Shown one piece after another: positions 53,006 through 61,528 of a stretch of 64,000 nt of DNA. Location: the NCBI RefSeq assembly GCF_008329715.1, contig NZ_VTSR01000011.1:62001-126000 (forward strand), read 5' to 3'. Both the position numbers and the translations under genes were made by a program. Numbering within the stretch: position 1 is the stretch's first letter; the number at the start of each line of letters is the position of its first letter. Source of the DNA: Gimesia chilikensis. GTDB taxonomy: Bacteria; Planctomycetota; Planctomycetia; Planctomycetales; Planctomycetaceae. Under the pieces are notes generated by a model. The model was given only the letters and a program-made list of their open reading frames with translations, searched no databases and was not told where the DNA came from.

Positions 53006-54928
53006 ATGATTAAACGTACCCTCCTGCTGTTGACGCTTGTTTTCACTCTCAGTTCCTTCGCGCTGGCGGACGCCGGTTCTCCGCAACCGAAAATCAAGCT
53101 CAGTCCGGAAACGGAAAAGAAATGCCTGGCCGTACTGCGTGAAGCGATTCAGAGTGATGAGTTCTGGCCTTCGATGCACGCTGCCGAGGCGCTGACTCTC
53201 GCCGGCAAGGGAGCGGAAGTCCGCAAGATTGTGGAGCCGAAGCTGAAGACCGACAAAGACGACCAGCATCGCTGCGGTCTGGCCCGGGAACTGGTGCGGG
53301 CGGGAGACCGTTCAAAAGCGGCCATCATGTTTCAGATCCTGGCCGGTAAGAATCCTTACGGACACGTGCATGCCTGCGAGTCGCTTTACAAAGTCAACGA
53401 ACTGGGTGATGGGACGCTGATTCGGGAGGCGATGAAATCCGAGGATCCGAAGAAAGCGATGATGGCCGCCGCCCTGCTCTGTCGCTGGGGGAATCCTGAG
53501 GGTTTCCAGGTCGTTCGCAAATATCTGGAAGATCCCGATGTCAAGCTGGCGAGTATCGCCGCCTGGATCATTGCCCGGGTGGGAGACAAGCAGGATATCC
53601 CGGCTCTCAAAGCCAACCTGAAGCGGACCGACGATGCGTTTACCCGCTGCTATTTCGAATGTGCCCTGGCGATGCTGGGTGATGCCGAAGGGCTGGCAGC
53701 GGTCAAGCGGAACCTCTCCAGTGAGGATGCCGCGGTGAAGACGTACTCGGCCATCTTCGCGGGCGAAGCGGGTGCGAGCAATCTCAAAGACAAGTTGATT
53801 AAACAGCTGGATGATGAGACTCTGGATGCACGCGTGCGGGCAGCCCAGGCACTGATCGTGCTGGCAAAGGTTGAGCCACCGAAAGACGAGATAATCGTCA
53901 CCGACGTGTATGAAGCTTCGAAAGAGTACCCCCGCTACAGTGAAGGATCGATCCTGCCTTTAAACGATGGTTCGCTGCTCTTCGCGACGACACAGTTTAT
54001 CGGCAGCGGTTCCGATTTCGCGACTGCCCGGATCATTGCGAAAAAGTCGACCGACGGGGGACGCACCTGGAGCAAACCACGCGTCCTGCAGGAAAATACA
54101 GGGAAGAAGAACGTCATGTCGGCCACGCTGCGTTACCTGGCGGGCCCCGAGCATGAACAGCGACCGATTGGTCTGTTCTACCTGAAAAAGAATACGCTGT
54201 CGGATTTAAAGGCGTACCTTAAGATTTCGAATGACAACGGGAAGACGTTCGGCCCGCCGACCGAGATTACGACTCCCCCCGGATATCACGTGATGAATAA
54301 CGACCGGATTACGATTCTCTCCACTGGACGCTGGCTGGCTCCGGTCGCTTCGACAGCCGACGTACATAAAGAGAATCATTTCGTCTGCACCTGTTTCATC
54401 TCAGATGACCAGGGGAAGAGCTGGCGACAGTCGAAGGGGAAAGTTGATTACGCCCGTCGCGGAGCGATGGAGCCGGAAGTATTTGAGCTAAAGGACGGCA
54501 GGGTGCTGATGATCTTCCGCACGCAGTTCGGGCATATCGGCTCGAGCGTGTCTGGTGACGGCGGTAATACCTGGAGCACTCCTGCTTCGTGGGGCGTTCG
54601 TGCTCCTGAAGCGCCGGCGACACTGCGACGGGTACCTTCCACAGGCGATTTGATGTTGATCTGGAACGACAACTACGATCCGAATGCCAAGAGTCACGGA
54701 GGAACGCGATCGCCGCTGACTGTTGCTATCAGCGATAATGAGGGGCATTCATGGAAAATCAAACGGAATCTGGAGACAGAAACCGACCACGGCTATTCCT
54801 ACATCAGCCTGATCTTTTACCAGGGACGGGCGATTATGGGTTATTACGTCAGCGATCCCGACCGCAAGATTTCGTCCCGCTTCCGTTCGATTCCACTGGC
54901 CTGGTTTTACGAGGAGACAGCCGACTAA
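53006..54928 (+). CDS. secreted HEAT-repeat/sialidase fusion protein
   Basis: The 640-aa protein has a signal peptide (KRTLLLLTLVFTLSSFALA). Residues ~25-285 are HEAT-like helical repeats, for example ASIAAWIIARVGDKQDIPAL and CYFECALAMLGDAEGLAAVK. Residues ~295-635 are a sialidase-fold propeller with five Asp-box-like turns: STDGGRTWS, SNDNGKTFG, SDDQGKSWR, SGDGGNTWS and SDNEGHSWK. The Asp boxes are structural; whether the catalytic Arg triad, Tyr and Glu are all present cannot be settled by eye, though YPRYSEGSILPLNDG and AMEPEVFELKDGRVLMIFR resemble the expected places. The gene lies 69 bp after the NHL gene and could be co-transcribed with it. Confidence 0.85.
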   Translation: MIKRTLLLLTLVFTLSSFALADAGSPQPKIKLSPETEKKCLAVLREAIQSDEFWPSMHAAEALTLAGKGAEVRKIVEPKLKTDKDDQHRCGLARELVRAGDRSKAAIMFQILAGKNPYGHVHACESLYKVNELGDGTLIREAMKSEDPKKAMMAAALLCRWGNPEGFQVVRKYLEDPDVKLASIAAWIIARVGDKQDIPALKANLKRTDDAFTRCYFECALAMLGDAEGLAAVKRNLSSEDAAVKTYSAIFAGEAGASNLKDKLIKQLDDETLDARVRAAQALIVLAKVEPPKDEIIVTDVYEASKEYPRYSEGSILPLNDGSLLFATTQFIGSGSDFATARIIAKKSTDGGRTWSKPRVLQENTGKKNVMSATLRYLAGPEHEQRPIGLFYLKKNTLSDLKAYLKISNDNGKTFGPPTEITTPPGYHVMNNDRITILSTGRWLAPVASTADVHKENHFVCTCFISDDQGKSWRQSKGKVDYARRGAMEPEVFELKDGRVLMIFRTQFGHIGSSVSGDGGNTWSTPASWGVRAPEAPATLRRVPSTGDLMLIWNDNYDPNAKSHGGTRSPLTVAISDNEGHSWKIKRNLETETDHGYSYISLIFYQGRAIMGYYVSDPDRKISSRFRSIPLAWFYEETAD

Positions 54929-54939
54929 CGTAACACGGT

Positions 54940-54970
54940 ATCCCCGTCACTCAGCACCGGTGACGGGGAT
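54940..54970. terminator. bidirectional hairpin between convergent genes
   Basis: ATCCCCGTCAC (54940-54950) and GTGACGGGGAT (54960-54970) form a perfect 11-bp stem with a 9-nt loop, placed in the 52-bp gap between two convergent genes. There is no T-run on either side, so it may stop transcription with help from a factor, or protect the 3' ends. Confidence 0.55.
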
Positions 54971-54980
54971 CGTGATTTGC

Positions 54981-56240
54981 TTACTTTCTGCCGAGGCAGT
55001 AGAGCATTTCCTGTCGTTTGCCGTCGATTTCTTCAGTCACCCGCATGAAGATGCGACTGTCGACGATGGTGGGGGTCGCGAAGACTTCAGTGCCGAGTTT
55101 GTTTTCGGAGATCATGACGAACTTATCGGGGTTGGCACGAAAGATATAGGTCTCGCCGGCTTCGTTCGTAACATAGATTCGCGTGCCGACCAGAACGGGT
55201 GAAGAACTGAATGTTCCGCCCAGACGGCCTTTCCAGCGTTCTTTGCCGGTTTTGATATCCCAGCAGATCGCGACGCCGTTGTCGGTCACGGAATAGATAT
55301 ATTCGTCTTTCACGAGCATGGAGGGAACGTAGACACGAGTGCTGTTCTCCCAGACGACTTCGCCGGAGCCATCGGCTTTGACGGCGGACATGTGATTTTT
55401 GGGATAACCGCCGCTGGTGAGAATGAGTTCGCCATTGGAAACAGTTGAGGTGACACATTCGGTGGTCGCCCCGTCGATTTCCCAGAGGATCTTCCCGGTC
55501 AGTGGATTCATGCCGGTGACCAGGTTGCAGCCGGTCATGAGTAACTGCTCTTTACCGGCGACGTTCAGGATGATCGGCGACGGATAATTCGGCGTTTTGG
55601 GGCGTTCATTTTTCCAGACGATTTTACCATCGGTACGGTTCAGGCCGGCGATCGCACCGCCGCCTTTGTTGTCGGCAGAGACGATTACCAGCGGTCCGTA
55701 AATCGCAGGAGAGGAACCGTAGCCCTGGTGAATGATATAATCGGTAATCTTCGTCTGCCAGAGCTGTTTGCCATCCAGGGAGAGTGCCGTGGTGTAAGCG
55801 GCGCCATTGTTGATGAAGTTAATGAAGACCCGCTCGCCGTCACAGGCGACGGTCGAGGAGGCATGTGTTGATTTCTTGTTCCCCTTGGTGCTGAGCCCCC
55901 CTTTGAAGACGTCCGTCTTCCAGAGTTGTTTGCCTGTCTGGCGATCGTAGCAGAGCACGAACTGCGTTTCCTGTTCGGTATCAGCCGAGGCGAGGAAGAC
56001 CTGGTTGTTATAGACGGTAGGTGACCCATAGCCTCTGCCGGGGACGGTTGATTTCCAGATTACGTTTTCCGTGGCGCTCCATTTCACCGGCGGATTCTGG
56101 CTGGCGCTGGCGACACCATTGCGGTGCAGACCACGCCACCAGGGCCAGTCGCTGGCTTGGAACTGGGGCAGATCAGCGGCGGAGAGGATCGCAGACGGAC
56201 ATAACAACAGCGTCAGACAGACCAGCAGAGTTCGAGACAT
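54981..56240 (-). CDS. secreted PQQ-like beta-propeller protein
   Basis: This 419-aa protein has a signal peptide (MSRTLLVCLTLLLCPSAILS) and then the WPWWRGLHRNGVA motif that opens planctomycete PQQ_2-type propellers. Blade motifs of the form DxxTGKxLW follow: DRQTGKQLWKT, SLDGKQLWQTK, NRTDGKIVWKN, NPLTGKILWEI and DIKTGKERWKG. No PQQ cofactor ligands could be named. Similar proteins in this phylum are mostly annotated as outer-membrane-assembly-like (BamB-like) or PQQ-binding-like, with unknown roles. It is convergent with the HEAT/sialidase gene and divergent from the next sialidase-like gene, 217 bp away. Confidence 0.87.
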   Translation of the reverse strand: MSRTLLVCLTLLLCPSAILSAADLPQFQASDWPWWRGLHRNGVASASQNPPVKWSATENVIWKSTVPGRGYGSPTVYNNQVFLASADTEQETQFVLCYDRQTGKQLWKTDVFKGGLSTKGNKKSTHASSTVACDGERVFINFINNGAAYTTALSLDGKQLWQTKITDYIIHQGYGSSPAIYGPLVIVSADNKGGGAIAGLNRTDGKIVWKNERPKTPNYPSPIILNVAGKEQLLMTGCNLVTGMNPLTGKILWEIDGATTECVTSTVSNGELILTSGGYPKNHMSAVKADGSGEVVWENSTRVYVPSMLVKDEYIYSVTDNGVAICWDIKTGKERWKGRLGGTFSSSPVLVGTRIYVTNEAGETYIFRANPDKFVMISENKLGTEVFATPTIVDSRIFMRVTEEIDGKRQEMLYCLGRK

Positions 56241-56457
56241 CAGGATGCTTTCTTCGGGTATGAATGTCGGAGAGACGGAATCGATTCAGCTGAACCGACG
56301 GGCAAGAAATCAGTCATTCATTGTAAACCGTCTGAGGCAGACCGCAAGTAAAGTCTGCAGAATCTGAAGTTTGCTGTCTGACAGCCCGCCGGTTATCATG
56401 AAACGACCATCACTGATGATCAGGTTCTGCCACACTCTTTCAAACCAGGATAACACC

Positions 56458-57726
56458 ATGCGAATCTTCTCCCCTGCTCTCTGGCTGCTGATGCTCTGCT
56501 GCTCTGTCTCAACGATTCAAGCGGGAGATCCGAAACTTCCCGAGCAGGATTCGCCGGACTTTCAGATTCAACTGAGCAGAGCCACCAAAGGGTATGATGG
56601 GAAGACCTGCTGGGTACATGCGCGAGCGGGTGCGATTCCCGTTGACGCACCGGGGAACCCGCATAAACTTCCGATCGTTGTCATGACGATGCAGAAGCTG
56701 CTGTTGACTGGAAGCGATGTCTTCTACGCGTTGAATTCCATGCGAACCGAAAATCTGGGTCAAACCTGGGAGGGTCCGTTCGAACAGAGGAACCTGGGGC
56801 GACACGATCTGGCCGATGGAGGCGAGGTCGTCGTTTCTGACTTCTGGCCGCAGTGGCATGCCAAATCAAAGACGCTGCTGGGCATCGGTCATACAGTTCG
56901 TTATTACAATAACCGCATTGATCACAAGAAAAATATCCGCGTGTCTTCATATGCGACTTATGATCCTGTCAAGAATGTCTGGTCGGACTGGCAGTCCCTC
57001 AAACTTCCGGAGGGCCCTGAGTTTGCCAGCAGCGGTGCCGGTTCGGTTCAGCGATATGATCTCCCCAATGGGGATATCCTGCTGCCGGTCTATTACAAAC
57101 GTCCTGAGAAGAAGCGTTCGGATGTGATGGTGCTCCGCTGTCGCTTTGATGGTAAGACACTGCAATACATTGAACACGGAAACGAGCTCTCGATTGATGT
57201 CAAACGGGGCTATGCAGAACCTTCGATTACAAAATTTGGAGACTGGTTTTACCTGACGCTCCGCAATGATGACGCCGCTTATGTCACCCGCAGCAAGGAC
57301 GGACTGCATTTCGAACCGCCGCGGAAATGGACGTTTGAAGATGGTACTGACCTGGGCAGTTACAACACGCAGGCGCACTGGGTGACGCACTCTGGTGGTC
57401 TGTACCTGGTCTATACGCGACGCGGCGCGAACAACGACCATGTGATACGACATCGGGCTCCGTTGTTCATCGGACGCGTCAATCCGGAGAAGATGGCCGT
57501 CATTCGCGACTCTGAGTGTATCCTGGTTCCCGAGCGGGGCGCCCGCCTGGGTAACTTCGGTGTGGTGGATGTGAATGAAAATGAGACCTGGGTGATTGTC
57601 ACCGAATGGATGCAACGCTTCGGCCCCGATTATGTCATGCCCGTCGACAACAAGTACGGCGCTGATAACAGTGTTTACGTTTCGAAGATTCTGTGGAAGA
57701 AGCCGAACCGGTTGATGAAGAAATAA
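56458..57726 (+). CDS. secreted sialidase/BNR-like propeller protein
   Basis: The 422-aa protein has a signal peptide (MRIFSPALWLLMLCCSVSTI, cut near IQA) and a beta-propeller with blade ends such as ENLGQTWEGP and SKDGLHFEPP. The segments SGAGSVQRYDLPNGDILLPV, GYAEPSITKFGDWFYLTLRN and GSYNTQAHWVTHSGGLYLVY are typical of the sialidase-like family widespread in planctomycetes. True sialidase activity is not shown by the sequence. The ATG at 56458 opens the signal peptide; upstream in-frame starts at 56371 and 56398 give a polar, unlikely extension. Confidence 0.8.
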   Translation: MRIFSPALWLLMLCCSVSTIQAGDPKLPEQDSPDFQIQLSRATKGYDGKTCWVHARAGAIPVDAPGNPHKLPIVVMTMQKLLLTGSDVFYALNSMRTENLGQTWEGPFEQRNLGRHDLADGGEVVVSDFWPQWHAKSKTLLGIGHTVRYYNNRIDHKKNIRVSSYATYDPVKNVWSDWQSLKLPEGPEFASSGAGSVQRYDLPNGDILLPVYYKRPEKKRSDVMVLRCRFDGKTLQYIEHGNELSIDVKRGYAEPSITKFGDWFYLTLRNDDAAYVTRSKDGLHFEPPRKWTFEDGTDLGSYNTQAHWVTHSGGLYLVYTRRGANNDHVIRHRAPLFIGRVNPEKMAVIRDSECILVPERGARLGNFGVVDVNENETWVIVTEWMQRFGPDYVMPVDNKYGADNSVYVSKILWKKPNRLMKK

Positions 57727-57894
57727 TTTAACTCAAGGAAAACGAGAGACGGAAATCGAAATTTACTTGCACCCGAATTCCGGTTTGCTAACTTGGTGAA
57801 CAGATCCGTATTCGAGAGGCACAGCTGATATAGTTCATTATTCGCAGCCGGTGAGGGAACTGTTCACAGTACTCCCCGGCAGATCGGAAATCCC

Positions 57895-59019
57895 ATGATG
57901 ATGATCGTGTATGTGGCGTTGGGGGTTGTGTTAGGGTTTGTGCTGCTGATCCTGCTGGTCTGGTTCTGGCTGAAATGGAAATTTCGCAGTTTCGCTGCCC
58001 GATTTGCGGAAGAATTCGCGAGTGCGATGGCTCAAATGGGCGGCATGGCACCGCCGTTACGGATTGATCTGGAACCTCTGCAGGAGGCAGACTGGTCTGA
58101 CAGCGACAAGGCAGATTTGATTTCCGAGACGCTGGCAGAGTTGGGTTATGAACCGGATGGGCTGTTTGAAGCGTATGCCCCCTTGCAGATTGAGATCCAG
58201 GGTTTCAGAAACAGTCAGTCTTCTTCGCTTGCGGCATTATATGAAATCAAACAGATGGATCGCCTTTGTCTGGACTTGGTTGCCGATTTATCCGACGGCA
58301 CTCACATCACGGTCTCGAATGCTGAGGATAAAGGTCTGGATCACCCCCAGTTTTCAAGGCTGATTCGTCTGGATCATCTGGACCTCTCAGAACCAGATCA
58401 GGTCCGGGAGATGCATGCGCGTCTCTTAGAAGAGTTGCAGGGAGAGACGACTGTCGATCTGACGGGCCAGAAATTCGAAGATAATTTTGAATCCTTCTGG
58501 GCCAGGGAAATGGACTGGCGAATGGAACGGGGAGGCGTGACCACCGAGGAAGTCATTCGCATCTCTGCCAGGAACGGTGAACCTGAACCGAGCGAAGAAG
58601 AGATTGAACTGGCCAAACGCCCCTGGAAGCAGCAGATTGACAATTTCATTACCGACCAGATTCGGAAAGACTATCTCAACAACACGAACATGTCGGGCAA
58701 GGAGTGGGAAGAGACTCTTGATCGACTGGTGATTGTCCATGAACATTCAGAAGCGTCTCACCTGATCGATACACTCACAGACACCATCTGCTATGAAAGT
58801 GATCTGGATGATGAAGATGACGACGATGAAGAGGACCCGTATCTCAAAGCGGAACAGGAATTGAATCAAATCTTTCGGTCTGAAGCATGCGTGATGAACG
58901 CCTTCCACCGGGCCCTGGATTTGTTACCCCCCGATCGAAAATACACACTGCAGACTACAACCGAGTCTCCCTGGAAAAGCGAGATTTATCTCTCCCCGAA
59001 ATACTACGATGAGTATTAA
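57895..59019 (+). CDS. membrane-anchored acidic protein of unknown function
   Basis: The 374-aa protein starts with three Met codons and one membrane helix (about residues 4-26, IVYVALGVVLGFVLLILLVW) followed by a basic anchor, FWLKWKFRS. The remainder is soluble and acidic, with LEPLQEADWSDSDKADLISE, an FRNSQSSSLAALYEIKQMDR segment, and near the C-terminus the run DLDDEDDDDEEDP before a short conserved-looking end. No family is recognised. The basic flank just after the helix suggests the soluble part is cytoplasmic. The upstream gap contains an inverted repeat, GTGAACAG (57796-57803) and CTGTTCAC (57860-57867). Confidence 0.75.
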   Translation: MMMIVYVALGVVLGFVLLILLVWFWLKWKFRSFAARFAEEFASAMAQMGGMAPPLRIDLEPLQEADWSDSDKADLISETLAELGYEPDGLFEAYAPLQIEIQGFRNSQSSSLAALYEIKQMDRLCLDLVADLSDGTHITVSNAEDKGLDHPQFSRLIRLDHLDLSEPDQVREMHARLLEELQGETTVDLTGQKFEDNFESFWAREMDWRMERGGVTTEEVIRISARNGEPEPSEEEIELAKRPWKQQIDNFITDQIRKDYLNNTNMSGKEWEETLDRLVIVHEHSEASHLIDTLTDTICYESDLDDEDDDDEEDPYLKAEQELNQIFRSEACVMNAFHRALDLLPPDRKYTLQTTTESPWKSEIYLSPKYYDEY

Positions 59020-59138
59020 CACCAGACAGCCCCTTTTACATCAACCCCGCTTGATACATCATTCTCCTGCGTGGTAGGATGAAGACCTGCGATTTGCGTC
59101 CGTACTCGAAATCAACACCCCGTCTGAGGAGATTCGTT

Positions 59139-60425
59139 ATGACTCACGTCAATCGTCGCACATTTATGGGTGCATCCCTGGCTTCAATGAGCCTGGCCTC
59201 TCTGAGTCAGGCTGCGGTCTCCGCGAATGAAAAGGTGAATGTTGCCCTGGTGGGATGTGGCGGTCGCGGACGTGGGTTGGGAAGCTGGTTTGCGAAACTC
59301 CCCGAGAGCAATCTGGTCGCGGTCTGTGATCCCGATCAGAGTCGGAGCGGCCAGATGGCAGAGCAGGCTGAAAAAGCCGGCGCAAAGCGACCGCGTCAGG
59401 TGGAAGACTTTCGCAGCCTGCTGGACGGAGAGGAGATCGATGCCATCGTGATTGCCACTCCCGACCACTGGCACACTCCCGCGGCGATCATGGCCTGCCA
59501 GGCTGGCAAAGACGTGTATGTTGAAAAGCCTTGTTCGCACAACATTCACGAAGGTCGCCAACTGGTCAATGCCGCTCGTAAATATAAGCGTGTGGTGCAG
59601 CACGGAACGAATCTTCGGGCGACTCCCGTCTATCAGAAAGCCTGGAAGCAAATCCAGGACGGTGCCATTGGTAAGGTGATGATGGTCAAGGCGATTAACA
59701 ATCAACGTCGGGCCCTATATCCGCCACGTCCCGATGAAGCGGTTCCTGAAGGTGTCAATTATGATTTGTGGCTGGGGCCGGCCCAGAAGCGGCCCTTCAA
59801 TCGCAACTGTTTTCACACCTCATGGCACTGGAACTGGGATTTCGGCACAGGGGATATCGGTAATGACGGAGTGCATCAGATCGACATCGGTCGCTGGGCC
59901 TTGAATCTCAAGGCACCGAATGCGGTTTCCTGCAGTGGTGCAAAGCTGGGTTCCAAAGGAGATGCCCAGGAAACTCCCGACACTATGGTGGTTACCTGGG
60001 AGTACGACGATCTGCTCTACGTCTACGAGCAGCGCGACTTCACTCCCTACCGGATGCAGGCCCATCGCCATGATAACGACAACATTATCTACGGCGACAA
60101 AGGGTTCATGATGGTTGACCGTTCCGGGTATCGAATTTTCTACAAGCATGAACGCGGCCCGGCTTTCGAACAGAAATGGCAGGACACGGGAGCTCATTAC
60201 CAGAACTTCCTCGACTGTGTTAAAAGCCGCAAGTCGCAGGAACTGTTGGCAGAGATTGAGGAAGGTCACTATTCAGCGATGCTCAGCCACCTGGGGAACA
60301 TCGCGTACCGCACCGGACGCCGACTGGTCTTCGACCCAAAAACGGAAACCTTCCCGGAAGACAAAGACGCCAATCAGTATTTGACGAGAACTTATCGTGA
60401 CGGCTACGAACTGCCGCAGGTATGA
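59139..60425 (+). CDS. exported Gfo/Idh/MocA family oxidoreductase
   Basis: This 428-aa protein has a twin-arginine leader, NRRTFMGASLASMSLASLSQ, and then a Rossmann domain with VALVGCGGRGRGLGSWFAKL for NAD(P) binding. Other family marks are AIVIATPDHWHTPAAIMACQ, the catalytic-site motif VEKPCSHNIHEGRQL, RVVQHGTNLRATP, and the C-terminal half HWNWDFGTGDIGNDGVHQID with the conserved histidine pattern. Substrates in this family are sugars, inositols or other polyols; Tat export implies cofactor loading before export. GAGGAG lies 8 bp before ATG 59139, deciding the start over an ATG at 59079. The next gene is a second family member 44 bp downstream. Confidence 0.92.
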   Translation: MTHVNRRTFMGASLASMSLASLSQAAVSANEKVNVALVGCGGRGRGLGSWFAKLPESNLVAVCDPDQSRSGQMAEQAEKAGAKRPRQVEDFRSLLDGEEIDAIVIATPDHWHTPAAIMACQAGKDVYVEKPCSHNIHEGRQLVNAARKYKRVVQHGTNLRATPVYQKAWKQIQDGAIGKVMMVKAINNQRRALYPPRPDEAVPEGVNYDLWLGPAQKRPFNRNCFHTSWHWNWDFGTGDIGNDGVHQIDIGRWALNLKAPNAVSCSGAKLGSKGDAQETPDTMVVTWEYDDLLYVYEQRDFTPYRMQAHRHDNDNIIYGDKGFMMVDRSGYRIFYKHERGPAFEQKWQDTGAHYQNFLDCVKSRKSQELLAEIEEGHYSAMLSHLGNIAYRTGRRLVFDPKTETFPEDKDANQYLTRTYRDGYELPQV

Positions 60426-60469
60426 TGCAGTAGAGATCACAGCAACGCACATCAGTAGAAAGCAGACAC

Positions 60470-61510
60470 ATGGCAGATAAAGCAACAGTCGCGCTCATCA
60501 TCAGTGAGACGTCGCCTCACCTGGGCGCATATTTTCCAGCACTGGCTTCCTCAGAGGACATCAAGGAAATCGTCCTCTCCGACGAAGGCCACAAACACAC
60601 GGCCCTGGCGAAAGAGAAGCTGGGAGACAAACTCACGCGTGTGTATGACAACCCCAGCCAGCTATTTGAAAAAGAGAAACCGGACATGGCGCTGGTCACC
60701 CTGGAAGCCATCAAGGCCCCTGCGGCGATCGACATGGCGCTGGAACATGGCTGCCACGTGTTCGCAGAAAAGCCGGCCTGCACGAGCATCGATCAGTTCG
60801 AAGCGCTGGTTCAGAAAGCGGACAGCAAGCATCTCAACCTGATGCTCGCGCTTGCGAATCGAAGTAATCCGGAAGTCAAAGCGGCCCGCCGCATGATTCG
60901 CAAAGGAGTGTTCGGCAAGATCTATGCGATTGAACTCAACTACATTGCCGACCAGACGCGACTCACGAGCAAAAGTTATCATCAAGGCTGGTTCGCCCAG
61001 AAAGATCGGGCTGGTGGGGGGCATCTGATCTGGCTGGGAATTCACTGGCTCGACCTGGGGATGTACCTGACCGACACCAGAATCAGTGCCGTGAACGGGT
61101 TTGTCACCAACATCGGAGGTCAGCCGATCGATGTCGAAGACTCGGTGGCGTTAAGCCTGAAGTTCCATAAAGGTTTTCTGGGCACGTTGTCGTCGGGCTA
61201 TTACACGAATCGTGGGAAACAGTCGCTGATCAAGATCTGGGGTTCTAAGGGCTGGCTGGAAATGGATTATTCTACGGGCCGTTACCTGCAGTGGCATCTC
61301 AACTCGGACAAGCCGGGAACGATTCATAAATTTGAGGAATCGGTTCAGCCACGCGGTTACACACCGTTCGTGCATTCGGCGATCCGCTCTGTGCTCGACA
61401 AGGAACCGCCGCCACTCGATAGCCACGACAGTCTGCAGGTACTGAGAACGATATACGCAGCCTATCAGGCCTCTGCTTCAGGAGAGACGCATCAGATCCC
61501 CATCGAGTGA
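60470..61510 (+). CDS. cytoplasmic Gfo/Idh/MocA family oxidoreductase lacking the N-terminal glycine motif
   Basis: The 346-aa product has no leader. The catalytic-side motifs are clear: VTLEAIKAPAAIDMALEHGC, HVFAEKPACTSIDQFEALVQ with the E-K-P core, MLALANRSNPEVKAARRMIR, and GGGHLIWLGIHWLDLGMYLT with the usual histidines. The start, ATVALIISETSPHLGAYFPA, lacks the GxGxxG dinucleotide-binding turn of the first copy, so cofactor binding may be altered or lost. It is 44 bp downstream of the exported relative and probably in the same operon, which suggests consecutive or alternative steps in one sugar pathway. It ends 18 bp from the convergent sulfatase gene. Confidence 0.88.
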   Translation: MADKATVALIISETSPHLGAYFPALASSEDIKEIVLSDEGHKHTALAKEKLGDKLTRVYDNPSQLFEKEKPDMALVTLEAIKAPAAIDMALEHGCHVFAEKPACTSIDQFEALVQKADSKHLNLMLALANRSNPEVKAARRMIRKGVFGKIYAIELNYIADQTRLTSKSYHQGWFAQKDRAGGGHLIWLGIHWLDLGMYLTDTRISAVNGFVTNIGGQPIDVEDSVALSLKFHKGFLGTLSSGYYTNRGKQSLIKIWGSKGWLEMDYSTGRYLQWHLNSDKPGTIHKFEESVQPRGYTPFVHSAIRSVLDKEPPPLDSHDSLQVLRTIYAAYQASASGETHQIPIE

Positions 61511-61528
61511 GGACGCTGTCCAGCCGGT

